61,479 bases of DNA from Ferruginibacter sp. GTDB lineage: Bacteria > Bacteroidota > Bacteroidia > Chitinophagales > Chitinophagaceae. Location of the stretch: positions 1 through 61,479 of the forward strand of contig JACMKX010000149.1 of NCBI GenBank assembly GCA_014379905.1, written 5' to 3'. A program made the position numbers and the translations under genes. Below the pieces are notes generated by a model. It was not told where the DNA came from. It searched no databases and saw nothing but the letters and a program-made list of their open reading frames with translations. Below, in pieces: positions 7,708-16,089 of the stretch (positions are counted from its first letter, which is position 1; each line of letters begins with the position of its first letter).

Positions 7708-7744
7708 TCTGTGATAGTCCGTGTCATCGGCGTTATCCGTGTTC
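7704..7744. repeat. Right inverted repeat of GxxExxY unit (family A)
   Basis: Ends GTTATCCGTGTTC. Its reverse complement begins GAACACGGATAACGCC and matches 7278-7318 in inverted orientation. It starts at the last codons of the GxxExxY gene and ends 10 bases before the GT4 start. Confidence 0.65.
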
Positions 7745-7754
7745 AAAACAATAA

Positions 7755-8891
7755 ATGTCATCAAAAAAGATAATCATCATTGGCCCCGCCTATCCCCTGC
7801 GGGGTGGCGGTATGAGCACTTTTAATGAGCGCCTTGCCCGGGCTTTTATGAGCGAAGGCCACACGGTAAGCATTTATACTTTTTCTTTACAATACCCTTC
7901 TTTTTTATTCCCCGGTACATCACAATATTCAACAGAACCAGCGCCCAAAGATCTTGATATTAAAGTAGTCATCAACTCCATAAATCCCTTTAACTGGGTA
8001 AGCGTAGGTAAGCATATAAAAAAAGAAAGACCAGATATTATTGTAGTACGTTACTGGCTGCCATTTATGGGGCCCTGCTTTGGTACCATCCTGCGTTATG
8101 CGAAAAAAAACAGGCACAGCAAAGTAGTTTGTATTGCCGATAATGTGATCCCCCACGAAAAGCGGGCAGGTGATAAAGTTTTTACCCAATACTTTGTAAA
8201 ACCGGTAGATGCATTTATAACCATGAGTGAAAAGGTTTTAGCTGATCTTACATTATTCGATCAGCAAAAACCTGCCCGGTATATTCCTCATCCTTTGTAC
8301 GATAATTTTGGAGAAAAAATTCCAGCAAAAGAAGCGAGAAATAACCTTGGATTAAATACGACTGACCCTATCATTTTGTTCTTTGGTTTTATCCGCAAAT
8401 ATAAGGGGCTGGACATATTGCTGGATGCCATGGCCATCCTGAAACATAGAATTCCTTCGCTCAAACTGCTGATAGCCGGTGAATTTTACGAGGATAAAAA
8501 AGCTTACCTGGAACAAATAATTAAATTAAATCTAACGGAGCATATCATTCTCCGCTCAGCCTTTATCCCTGATAACGAATTGAGAAATTATCTCTGCGCC
8601 GCAGACCTGGTAGTGCAACCTTATCGCAATGCCACGCAAAGTGGTGTTACTCCCCTTGCCTACCATTTTGAAATACCAATGCTGGTAACCAATGTGGGCG
8701 GCCTGGCGGCCATGGTACCGCATAATAAAGCCGGGCTGGTGGCCGAACCAAATGCAGCATCCATTGCAGAAAATATTGACCTTTTTTTTAAAAAGGAGAA
8801 CGGGTATTTCCTGCCTGGCCTCCTGGAAGAGAAGAAAAAATACAGCTGGCAGGTAATGACAGAAAGCATCATTGCATTGGCTAAGCTTTAG
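7755..8891 (+). CDS. GT4 family glycosyltransferase
   Basis: 378 residues with a GT-B architecture. The N-terminal Rossmann half opens with IIIIGPAYPLRGGGMSTFNERLARAF, the glycine-rich acceptor-side loop. The C-terminal half has ILFFGFIRKYKGLDILLDAM, then VVQPYRNATQSGVTPLAYHFEIPMLVTNVGG, the nucleotide-sugar binding EX7E-like region (E replaced by QSG at the first position), typical of glycosyl transferases group 1. No membrane segment is present. It probably adds a sugar to a surface glycan or glycolipid. The neighbouring GT2 gene supports a shared glycan theme, but the GxxExxY unit separates them and may have split an older operon. Confidence 0.85.
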   Translation: MSSKKIIIIGPAYPLRGGGMSTFNERLARAFMSEGHTVSIYTFSLQYPSFLFPGTSQYSTEPAPKDLDIKVVINSINPFNWVSVGKHIKKERPDIIVVRYWLPFMGPCFGTILRYAKKNRHSKVVCIADNVIPHEKRAGDKVFTQYFVKPVDAFITMSEKVLADLTLFDQQKPARYIPHPLYDNFGEKIPAKEARNNLGLNTTDPIILFFGFIRKYKGLDILLDAMAILKHRIPSLKLLIAGEFYEDKKAYLEQIIKLNLTEHIILRSAFIPDNELRNYLCAADLVVQPYRNATQSGVTPLAYHFEIPMLVTNVGGLAAMVPHNKAGLVAEPNAASIAENIDLFFKKENGYFLPGLLEEKKKYSWQVMTESIIALAKL

Positions 8892-8956
8892 TTAAATTTA
8901 CCGCAAGCAAAGCCTTTCAAAACGTCGTGTCAGAATCTTTGGTTAATTTTATTATC

Positions 8957-9883
8957 ATGAAATTATTTTCCTTAATTATTCTTGGATTTTTATTGCACGC
9001 TCCTGGTATCGCTCAGCGCCTGAGTAAGCAGGATATCAGTTTAATTCAAAAAAAAGAAGATAGCCTTAAGGGCCTGTCTTTTAAAATAATTAAAGGCGTT
9101 AACCCGGTTGACCGTTTAAATGCCGACAGCATTTTTACGAGGGTATTTGTGAGGGCTTTAAAAACGAAAAATTCATTTTATTATCCTTTCGACTCTATCT
9201 ACACTGTTTCCAAATTATACGCCCCCGACAGCAGCTTTAGAATTTACACCTGGCAAATGGTTATCAATGAAAATGTTATCCGCCAGCATGGTGCCATTCA
9301 AATGAAAACGGCAGACGGCTCGCTAAAACTTTTTCCTTTAATTGACAAATCAGATATCACCACAAATATGGCTGATACGATTGCTAATAATTTTGGATGG
9401 ATGGGGGCAGTATATTACCGGATCATTGAAACAAAAGCCCAGGGAAAATCTTTTTTCACCCTGCTCGGATATGATGAAAATAATATACGCAGTAATAAAA
9501 AAGTTATAGAAGTGCTTACGTTTAATAACGATCAACCAGTTTTTGGGGCAAGGCAATTTAGCATTGCCAGTGGTTTTGGTTATAAAAATAACATGGCCCG
9601 TTTTATAATGGAATTTAAAAAAGATGCAAGCCCCCGCCTTACGTATGACAATGAACTAAACATGATCGTATTTGAACACCTGGTGTCGGAAAGCAATCAG
9701 CCCAATAAAAAATGGACAATGATCGGTGATGGAGATTATGAAGGTTTTAAATGGATGGATGGAAGGTGGGTATATGTAAATAAAATATTCAGTGAAGTAA
9801 CTCCCGAAGGCAAAGCTCCTACTCCTTTACCCCTGGATGATTCGAAATTGAATACACAACCGCCGCCCCCTTCAAAACCATAA
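8957..9883 (+). CDS. Secreted protein of unknown function
   Basis: I start at the ATG at 8957 because it opens a signal peptide (MKLFSLIILGFLLHAPGIAQ); an in-frame start ten codons earlier adds an unlikely leader. About 308 residues. The mature protein is beta-rich, with repeated LTFNNDQPVFGARQF-like strands and a closing GDGDYEGFKWMDGRWVYVNKIF segment, then a proline-rich tail (APTPLPLDD, QPPPPSKP). I recognise it only as the kind of conserved hypothetical protein common in Chitinophagaceae; no catalytic motif is visible. It stands between the GT4 and msrA genes on the same strand with short gaps, so cotranscription is possible. Confidence 0.7.
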   Translation: MKLFSLIILGFLLHAPGIAQRLSKQDISLIQKKEDSLKGLSFKIIKGVNPVDRLNADSIFTRVFVRALKTKNSFYYPFDSIYTVSKLYAPDSSFRIYTWQMVINENVIRQHGAIQMKTADGSLKLFPLIDKSDITTNMADTIANNFGWMGAVYYRIIETKAQGKSFFTLLGYDENNIRSNKKVIEVLTFNNDQPVFGARQFSIASGFGYKNNMARFIMEFKKDASPRLTYDNELNMIVFEHLVSESNQPNKKWTMIGDGDYEGFKWMDGRWVYVNKIFSEVTPEGKAPTPLPLDDSKLNTQPPPPSKP

Positions 9884-9987
9884 ATAACCAGCCCGGCTCC
9901 AATTGCTCATTTGTTATTGAATTTATAAAACCGGCAGTTACCAGATCCTGGCAGCTGGATTTACGTATCTATCATAAAATATTTATC

Positions 9988-10641
9988 ATGCAAAAAATTT
10001 TCCTCTCCATTTTCATTGCGCTAACCAGCCTTACCAGTTGTGCCAATAAAAAACCGCCAATTATTACAGCTGCTGTAAATAACGACAGTTCCACTTCTTC
10101 AGCCAAAACAGACACGGTAACTTTTGGAAACGGATGCTTCTGGTGCACCGAAGCTATTTTTCAACTGGTGGATGGCGTAATAAAAGTAGAAAGTGGCTAT
10201 AGTGGCGGTCATGTAGACAATCCCAGCTACAAAGAAGTAACTACAGGCACAACAGGTCATGCAGAATGTTTAAATATTATTTACGATCCTTCCAAAGTTA
10301 CCTACGATGAACTACTGGAAATGTTCTGGCAATCGCATGACCCTACAACCGTAGACCGCCAGGGTAATGATGAAGGACCACAATACCGCAGTGTTATATT
10401 TTATCATAACCAGGAACAAAAAGATATTGCTGAAAAATACAAAGCAGCCTTGGACAAAAGTGGTGCCTTCAATGCACCTATCGTAACTACATTTGAGCCT
10501 TTTACAAAATTTTACAAAGCTGAAAACTATCACCAGAATTATTACAATGAGAACGGCAGTCAACCTTATTGCCAGTTTGTGGTAAGGCCTAAGGTAGAAA
10601 AATTCAGGAAAGTGTTTAAGGATAAATTGAAGAGAGGATAA
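9988..10641 (+). CDS. msrA: Peptide-methionine (S)-S-oxide reductase, lipoprotein form
   Basis: 217 residues. MsrA reduces methionine-S-sulfoxide in oxidised proteins. The catalytic motif GCFWC is at residues 49-53 with the nucleophile C50. The family blocks GYSGGHVDNPSYKEVTTGTTGHAE, FWQSHDPTTVDRQGNDEGPQYRS and KAENYHQNYY are all present. The N-terminus has a lipoprotein-like signal (LTSLTSC), so the enzyme should be anchored on the periplasmic side and repair envelope proteins rather than cytosolic ones. The domain is complete and there is no MsrB fusion. No thiol-recycling partner is adjacent; the thioredoxin gene at 20 kb is cytosolic. Confidence 0.95.
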   Translation: MQKIFLSIFIALTSLTSCANKKPPIITAAVNNDSSTSSAKTDTVTFGNGCFWCTEAIFQLVDGVIKVESGYSGGHVDNPSYKEVTTGTTGHAECLNIIYDPSKVTYDELLEMFWQSHDPTTVDRQGNDEGPQYRSVIFYHNQEQKDIAEKYKAALDKSGAFNAPIVTTFEPFTKFYKAENYHQNYYNENGSQPYCQFVVRPKVEKFRKVFKDKLKRG

Positions 10642-10705
10642 TAGATGCTGGACGCCGGATACTGGTTGAGGAACATTATCTGGCATCCAGCACCTAGTAT
10701 CTATT
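10642..10705. repeat. CTGGATGC-type repeat forming an imperfect hairpin (family C copy 1)
   Basis: It holds AATAGATGCTGGACGCC and, inverted, CTGGCATCCAGC ... TATCTATT, so the two ends can pair. It fills the gap between the convergent msrA and binding-protein genes. Related strings lie at 47680-47733, 49686-49706 and 60380-60412. Confidence 0.5.
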
Positions 10706-10719
10706 ATCTGTCCTCCCTG

Positions 10720-12351
10720 TTATCTCTTCCTCACCCTTCTCAACTCCAGCATATTTAAACTATTAGGATAAAAGCTACTGATATTGGTATGTACCATGTG
10801 TATGGCCATATCGTACCAAAAGGGTACTACCGGTGCATCTTCAATAATGTGACGGTCCATTTGCCGGTATAGTTCGTAACGAAGCGAATCATTTTCTTCC
10901 CGCAGGGATTGTTCATACAATTTATCAAAAGCCGTGTTCTTATAACGGGTATAATTGGGTGGTGCCGGATTTTTACTGTAAAAAACGCTCAGGTAATTTT
11001 CTGCATCAGGATAATCAGCTATCCAGCTGCCGCGGAAAAATAATGCCTGCGATTTACTGGTTTGCTCCAGCAATAAACTTTTTTGAATAGACTCTACCTG
11101 GATATTAATACCTACCTGTTTTAATTCATTGGCCACATAGCTTGCTAGGTTCAAATAAGTGGGAATGGTTAGCAACTTTATCTCAGGCAAACCCTTTCCT
11201 GCGGGATAACCTGCTTCTGTCAATAATTGTTTTGCCTTTTCAATGTCATACGAATAACCTTTTACTTTGTCTGCGTCAAAAGAAGGCAGCCCCTGCGGTA
11301 TAAATCCACTTTCCGCTGCAGTGCCAATGGAGTTTCGGAGGTACAGCATCATTTTTTTTCGGTTGATGGCGTAATTAATTGCCTGCCTTATTTGTTTCAG
11401 CTTCAAAGGGGAATTTTTCAATAAAACATTATTGGTATCATGCAATATTCCAAAATATTCTATGTTGAGATAAGGCTGTTTATTTAACCTAAGGGTGCCC
11501 TCCCATTGCTTTTTGAGGTTACCCGTTTTTGTCAATATTTCATCTTTAAAAGAAGCATCTATATCATTGATAAAATCCAGCCGGCCCTGGCGGAATTCAA
11601 GAAATTCTGTCGCTTTGCTGTCGTAAAAATTTACTTTTATTCCGTCGAGGTATGGGAGCAAATTCCCGCTGCTGTCTTTTTCAAAATAGTGTTCATTTTT
11701 TTTCATGACCAGGGCCTGGCCTTCTTCCCAGGCCACCAACTGAAAAGGACCACTACCCACTGCATGCCTGCGAAAATCAGTACCGTATTTTTCCACCGCT
11801 TCTTTTGGAACAATAGAGCAATACTGCATACTTAAAATGCCCAGTATGGGATGAAATGGTCGCAAAAGATTTAATTGAAATGTAGAATCATTGATAACAA
11901 CAAAAGGTTTTACACTATCTGCCCTGTTATTAAATATCCATGCGCCGGGGCTCGCTGTAGCGGCATCAACGATCCTGTTAAGACTATAACGAACGTCTTC
12001 GGCTACCAATTTCCTCCCCTTTCCACCAGGAAATGCCGCATCATTATGAAAATAAATATCTGTACGGAGGTTAAACAGGATACTCTTTTTATCTGTACTA
12101 AACTCCCAGTTTTTCGCCAGCAAAGGTTTTAATTCAAGCTGCCCATCCACTTCTACCAATGTACTGTAAAGTTGGTGTACAGCCCACATAATGGACTGGT
12201 TTTTTGCAAAGGCCGGATCAAGTGACGCAATGCCGGTTGTTTCGTTGTACCGGAATATTCTTTTTTCAGAACGATTACCGGTACCGCATCCGCTATGCAA
12301 CAGGAAAAAAAATAAAACATTCAATAATAAACGGGCTTTGTTAAAAACCAT
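10720..12351 (-). CDS. ABC transporter substrate-binding lipoprotein (peptide/OppA-DppA type)
   Basis: 543 residues of family 5 solute-binding protein. The signal peptide ends in LLHSGCGTG, a lipobox. Family landmarks include LDPAFAKNQSIMWAVHQLYSTLVEVDGQLELKPLLAKNWEFS in order near the N-terminus, the VRYSLNRIVDA helix, HAVGSGPFQLVAWEEGQALVMKKNEHYF and INYAINRKKMM. Such proteins capture oligopeptides or similar ligands. No permease or ATPase genes are nearby, so it may serve a distant ABC system or act as an orphan receptor. It converges with msrA and diverges from the M1 aminopeptidase, which could supply or process peptides. Confidence 0.9.
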   Translation of the reverse strand: MVFNKARLLLNVLFFFLLHSGCGTGNRSEKRIFRYNETTGIASLDPAFAKNQSIMWAVHQLYSTLVEVDGQLELKPLLAKNWEFSTDKKSILFNLRTDIYFHNDAAFPGGKGRKLVAEDVRYSLNRIVDAATASPGAWIFNNRADSVKPFVVINDSTFQLNLLRPFHPILGILSMQYCSIVPKEAVEKYGTDFRRHAVGSGPFQLVAWEEGQALVMKKNEHYFEKDSSGNLLPYLDGIKVNFYDSKATEFLEFRQGRLDFINDIDASFKDEILTKTGNLKKQWEGTLRLNKQPYLNIEYFGILHDTNNVLLKNSPLKLKQIRQAINYAINRKKMMLYLRNSIGTAAESGFIPQGLPSFDADKVKGYSYDIEKAKQLLTEAGYPAGKGLPEIKLLTIPTYLNLASYVANELKQVGINIQVESIQKSLLLEQTSKSQALFFRGSWIADYPDAENYLSVFYSKNPAPPNYTRYKNTAFDKLYEQSLREENDSLRYELYRQMDRHIIEDAPVVPFWYDMAIHMVHTNISSFYPNSLNMLELRRVRKR

Positions 12352-12463
12352 ACAACTAATTAAGGCATAAATTTAAACAAACGCTTTCAATTACCATTTA
12401 TCAATCAATTAACGGCTGTATGCAGTACTATCGGTAATTTTATCACACAAATCACCAGCTATT

Positions 12464-14152
12464 ATGTTGAACAAACTATTACGCACTTCCCTTGCTGTAT
12501 CGCTCATTCTTTGCTATGCCGGCAAAAGCTTTGCACAGCCATTAAATAAAAAAGAGGTGTTGACCCGCCAGGACACTTTGCGCGGCAGTATTGGAGAAGG
12601 CCGTATGCGATGGGACGTGTTGCATTATGATGTAACGGTGCAACCCGATTATAATACTAAAACCATCAAAGGAAAAAATATTCTGCGCTTTTATGACAAT
12701 GGAGCTAAGCTGATGCAGATAGATATGCAGCAGCCAATGATCATCGACAGCATTATAAGAGACCATAACAGCTCCCAGGTTCCATTTACCCGGGAAGGCA
12801 ATGTTTATTGGGCGGAGTACAGGGACCCGAAGGCGATGTACAAAATAAATCCCGGTCCGGCTTCTGTTTCAATTTATTTTCATGGCCAACCCGTAGAAGC
12901 TAAAAGACCACCCTGGGATGGCGGCTGGATATGGAAAAAAGATAAACAAGGCAGCCCCTGGATGAGCGCAGCCTGCCAGGGACTGGGTGCCAGTGTGTGG
13001 CTTCCGTGCAAAGATCACCAGAGCGATGAGCCGGATAGTGGTGCCACACTTCGTGTAATCGTTCCCGATAGTTTAACTGGCGTTGGCAATGGCCGAATGA
13101 TTGGTAAACAATCTTTGGGTAATGGCTTTACGCAATACAACTGGGAGGTTAAAAATCCTATCAACAGCTACAATATAATTCCCTATATCGGTAAGTACAG
13201 CCATTTTGATGAAAAGTATAAAGGCGAAAAAGGTATATTGGATATGGATTACTGGGTGCTGGATTCTAACCTGGTAAAAGCAAAAACCCATTTTGCGGAT
13301 GCCCGCAGAACAATGGAAGCCCTGGAGTTTTGGTTTGGCCCTTACCCTTTTTATGAAGACGGATACAAGCTGGTAGAATCACCCCATCTTGGTATGGAAC
13401 ACCAGAGCGCGGTAGCTTATGGTAACAATTATAAAATGGGCTACCTGGGCAATGATCTTTCCGGTACTGGTTGGGGATTGAAATGGGATTTCATTATTGT
13501 TCATGAAAGCGGCCACGAATGGTTTGGCAATAATATTACCAGCAAAGATATTGCCGATATGTGGGTACATGAGGGCTTTACCAATTACAGCGAAACTTTG
13601 TTCACTGATTATTTTTATGGTAAAGAGGCAGGCAATGACTACCTGGTGGGTATAAGGAAAGCAATTCAAAATGACATACCTATTATCGGACCTTACGGTG
13701 TAAACAAGGAAGGGAGCGGCGACATGTATAACAAAAGCGGTAATATGTTGCAAACGATCCGCTATGTTATCGCAAATGATAAAAAATTCAGGGATATATT
13801 AAGAGGACTGAGTAAAACCTTCTATCATCAAACCGTAACAACTGCACAGGTGGAAGAGTATATCAGCCAGAAAGCCGGAAGAAACTTTTCTAAGATCTTT
13901 GATCAATACCTTCGCACCACAAAAATTCCAGTGTTGGAATATAAATCAGAAGCTAATAAACTCATGTATCGCTGGAGCAATACAATAGATGGTTTTGATC
14001 TTCCTGTCAGGGTTCAATTCGATTCTACTACTAAAAAGCAGAAAATGATTTACCCTACCACAGAATGGAAGCAAATAAAACAACCGAAAAAATTTGATAT
14101 CAAACAGTTTAAGGTTGACCGAAACTTTTATGTAACAACAAAAAATGTATAA
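12464..14152 (+). CDS. M1 family aminopeptidase (gluzincin)
   Basis: 562 residues. The signal peptide MLNKLLRTSLAVSLILCYAG ends in SFAQ. The zinc site is HESGHEW at residues 347-352 (H347, H351, catalytic E348), and the third ligand is E370 in WVHEGF, exactly the M1 spacing. The exopeptidase motif is present in the variant form LGMEHQSAV, corresponding to GAMEN. The protein is shorter than full M1 enzymes and ends after the catalytic domain and a short beta domain, so the ERAP-like C-terminal helical domain is missing, as in many Bacteroidota members. It is presumably periplasmic and removes N-terminal residues from peptides. A terminator follows. Confidence 0.92.
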   Translation: MLNKLLRTSLAVSLILCYAGKSFAQPLNKKEVLTRQDTLRGSIGEGRMRWDVLHYDVTVQPDYNTKTIKGKNILRFYDNGAKLMQIDMQQPMIIDSIIRDHNSSQVPFTREGNVYWAEYRDPKAMYKINPGPASVSIYFHGQPVEAKRPPWDGGWIWKKDKQGSPWMSAACQGLGASVWLPCKDHQSDEPDSGATLRVIVPDSLTGVGNGRMIGKQSLGNGFTQYNWEVKNPINSYNIIPYIGKYSHFDEKYKGEKGILDMDYWVLDSNLVKAKTHFADARRTMEALEFWFGPYPFYEDGYKLVESPHLGMEHQSAVAYGNNYKMGYLGNDLSGTGWGLKWDFIIVHESGHEWFGNNITSKDIADMWVHEGFTNYSETLFTDYFYGKEAGNDYLVGIRKAIQNDIPIIGPYGVNKEGSGDMYNKSGNMLQTIRYVIANDKKFRDILRGLSKTFYHQTVTTAQVEEYISQKAGRNFSKIFDQYLRTTKIPVLEYKSEANKLMYRWSNTIDGFDLPVRVQFDSTTKKQKMIYPTTEWKQIKQPKKFDIKQFKVDRNFYVTTKNV

Positions 14153-14157
14153 CGGGA

Positions 14158-14180
14158 GGGAGCAACGGCTCTCTTTTTTT
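14158..14180 (+). terminator. Intrinsic terminator after the M1 gene
   Basis: GGGAGC, a 4-base loop and GCTCTC (one G-T pair), followed by seven T residues, six bases after the stop codon of the aminopeptidase gene. Confidence 0.75.
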
Positions 14181-14215
14181 ATTGAAGTTGGCAGCATCTT
14201 TGACCTTTACTATCT

Positions 14216-14881
14216 ATGAAAAAATTATTGATCTGTCTTCCGGTTGTGATGCTTTTTGCCTGCAATCATACAAAAGAACAAAACTCACAACGCTCCGCGG
14301 ATAGTACTGCAGCTTCCAATACCCGGGCTGTTGATTCAATAATGCCGGTAATTTCTGTAGATTCAACGGCCTCAGCAGTACCCGACTATAAATTAATTGT
14401 TCCGGGCAAAAGCATTGGCATTACCGCAATTGGTCAAAAGTCAGAAGAAACGGGTAAAGACCTGGGCACACCCGATGATGGTGATGCAGCTATGGGAAAA
14501 TCATTAAGCACCTGGTATTCTAAAAATAATCCCGCTTATAAAACACAGGTATTTTCTGCGATCCAAATGGGTAAGGAGGAGGATATGCCGAGGGTAAAAT
14601 CAATAAGGGTAAACAATCCTTTTTTTGAAACGGCCAGCCATTTAAAAGCCGGCAGTAATCTGAAAGAAATCCTGGCTCAATTTCCAGCAATGTTGTTGAC
14701 AGGTTCGTATGAATCATCGGCTAAAAAACCAATAAAGCTATATGATGACAGTGAAGCAGGCATAGCATTTGAAATAGATGAAACAGATACATGCGTTGGC
14801 ATAAACGTTCATACAAAGGGAGAAAAAGCTTTCATGCAATACCTGCCTTTTGAAAGTAGTTTTGTTCCTGTGGATAACTAA
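14216..14881 (+). CDS. Lipoprotein of unknown function
   Basis: 221 residues. The N-terminus MKKLLICLPVVMLFACNH is a clear lipoprotein signal with lipobox LFAC. A serine/threonine-rich linker of about 45 residues follows, then a domain containing VPGKSIGITAIGQ, SLSTWYSK and RVKSIRVNNPFFETASHLKAGSNLKEILAQFP. The last part resembles small periplasmic proteins in which conserved turns precede a final IAFEIDETDTCVGINVH strand. I do not recognise the family by name and cannot assign a function. It is separated from the M1 gene by a terminator, so it has its own promoter. Confidence 0.7.
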   Translation: MKKLLICLPVVMLFACNHTKEQNSQRSADSTAASNTRAVDSIMPVISVDSTASAVPDYKLIVPGKSIGITAIGQKSEETGKDLGTPDDGDAAMGKSLSTWYSKNNPAYKTQVFSAIQMGKEEDMPRVKSIRVNNPFFETASHLKAGSNLKEILAQFPAMLLTGSYESSAKKPIKLYDDSEAGIAFEIDETDTCVGINVHTKGEKAFMQYLPFESSFVPVDN

Positions 14882-15010
14882 TTTCTACCCGTAAATAGTA
14901 GCGGGACAACTTACAAAGTGCTCTTCTTAATTATAATTCTATGGAAATGTAATGATAAATGACTATTGTCATTCCGGATTAAATGAGCAATCTGCCTGGC
15001 AGCGCCCATA

Positions 15011-15034
15011 AAAAAAGGAGCAATAAATTGCTCC
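15011..15034 (-). terminator. Terminator of the NlpC/P60 gene
   Basis: GGAGCAA and TTGCTCC pair around a TAAA loop, and on the minus strand the hairpin is followed by six or more T residues. It lies 27 bases beyond the stop codon of the minus-strand gene. Confidence 0.85.
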
Positions 15035-15060
15035 TCCACTATCCTTTGATTTATTACATT

Positions 15061-15726
15061 TTACAACTGCGTTCTCTTCACGAACGGCCTTCCGGCACCA
15101 ATAAAACGTTTGTTGTAATAATTATCATTTAAACTGCTGATGGTAACACCACTACTGGTGCTGGCATGTACAAAAAAATCATTGTTCAAATAAACACCTA
15201 CATGGCTGATACCACCCCTTGTATTAAAAAATACGAGGTCACCCTCCTGCATCTCTTCCCTTTCAATTTTATTACTTGCTGCATATTGATCCCTTGCCGT
15301 ACGGGGAATACCGATTGCATAAACAGTACTTAACAATAACCCCGTTAATGCGCTGCAGTCGATCCCTTTTTTAGTAGTGCCACCATAGCTGTATGACGTG
15401 CTCCACCAATCGTCAATAAAAGCAAATAAGGAAATATTGCTGATGGATTCAATTTCTGTATCCATTAACTGTGCATACTTGAACTGAATAGCATTACAGG
15501 CTTCGGTGGCCATTTTACCAATAGCCGACCTTACAGTAGTAGTAGGAACGAAATTGAGTACCGGTAAACCAGTGGCTTCTGTGCCAGGCGTATTACTGGC
15601 ATACGATACCGCATCATTCTTCAATTCGATGCCATCAATAAATTTTACAGATTTCTGCGCCATTGCAGAAAAAGAAATTGCCGGTAAAGTCAATAAAATA
15701 ACCGCAATCAGTCTCCAATTTTTCAT
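15061..15726 (-). CDS. Secreted NlpC/P60 (C40) peptidoglycan endopeptidase
   Basis: 221 residues. The signal peptide (MKNWRLIAVILLTLPAISF) ends in AMAQ. The C-terminal half is a complete C40 domain: GIDCSAL supplies the catalytic cysteine, GISHVGVYL the histidine, and FVHASTSSGV the polar third residue. TARDQYAASNKI and EEMQEGDLVFF are typical of this family. These enzymes cut the D-gamma-glutamyl-meso-DAP bond in peptidoglycan stem peptides. The N-terminal 85 residues hold no recognised SH3 or LysM domain. It is a single-gene unit with its own terminator. Confidence 0.92.
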   Translation of the reverse strand: MKNWRLIAVILLTLPAISFSAMAQKSVKFIDGIELKNDAVSYASNTPGTEATGLPVLNFVPTTTVRSAIGKMATEACNAIQFKYAQLMDTEIESISNISLFAFIDDWWSTSYSYGGTTKKGIDCSALTGLLLSTVYAIGIPRTARDQYAASNKIEREEMQEGDLVFFNTRGGISHVGVYLNNDFFVHASTSSGVTISSLNDNYYNKRFIGAGRPFVKRTQL

Positions 15727-16089
15727 ACGTAAAATATGTGGGTTTTACAGTATGTACGACTTAGCCTTTTGTTTTGTACGCTACTTTTTTTCTTTTTTTA
15801 TCTATTGTTTAAATCCTGCCTTTGAGTCCTGTCCTACAAACAAATTAATAATTGATTTTTCGAAGATTGTGCCGCAAAGGTAACTTTCATAACCCAAACA
15901 AACAACCCTTTAGCATTTTATTAGGATAACTGCCTCATTTCGTGCTTAAAACCTATAAGGTTTTAAAACCTTATAGGTTAAGGAAATAGCAACAGGGCAT
16001 TCTTTGTGGATAAACGTAAGCACACAAAACTTTATTGTTACGGATATTTGTAAGCTGAATATCCAGGATATCGTTTACCATTTTTATAC
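15727..16089. other. 363-base gap before dnaE
   Basis: It holds the divergent upstream regions of the NlpC/P60 gene and dnaE and a 30-bp perfect palindrome at 15950-15979. GATATTTG at 16043-16050 resembles a -7 box, but I see no matching -33 element. No gene is visible. Confidence 0.6.
15950..15979. repeat. 30-bp perfect palindrome
   Basis: The segment AACCTATAAGGTTTT is followed directly by its own reverse complement, with no loop. It has no T-run behind it and lies about 110 bases upstream of dnaE. A REP-like element or a protein-binding site is more likely than a terminator. Confidence 0.8.
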
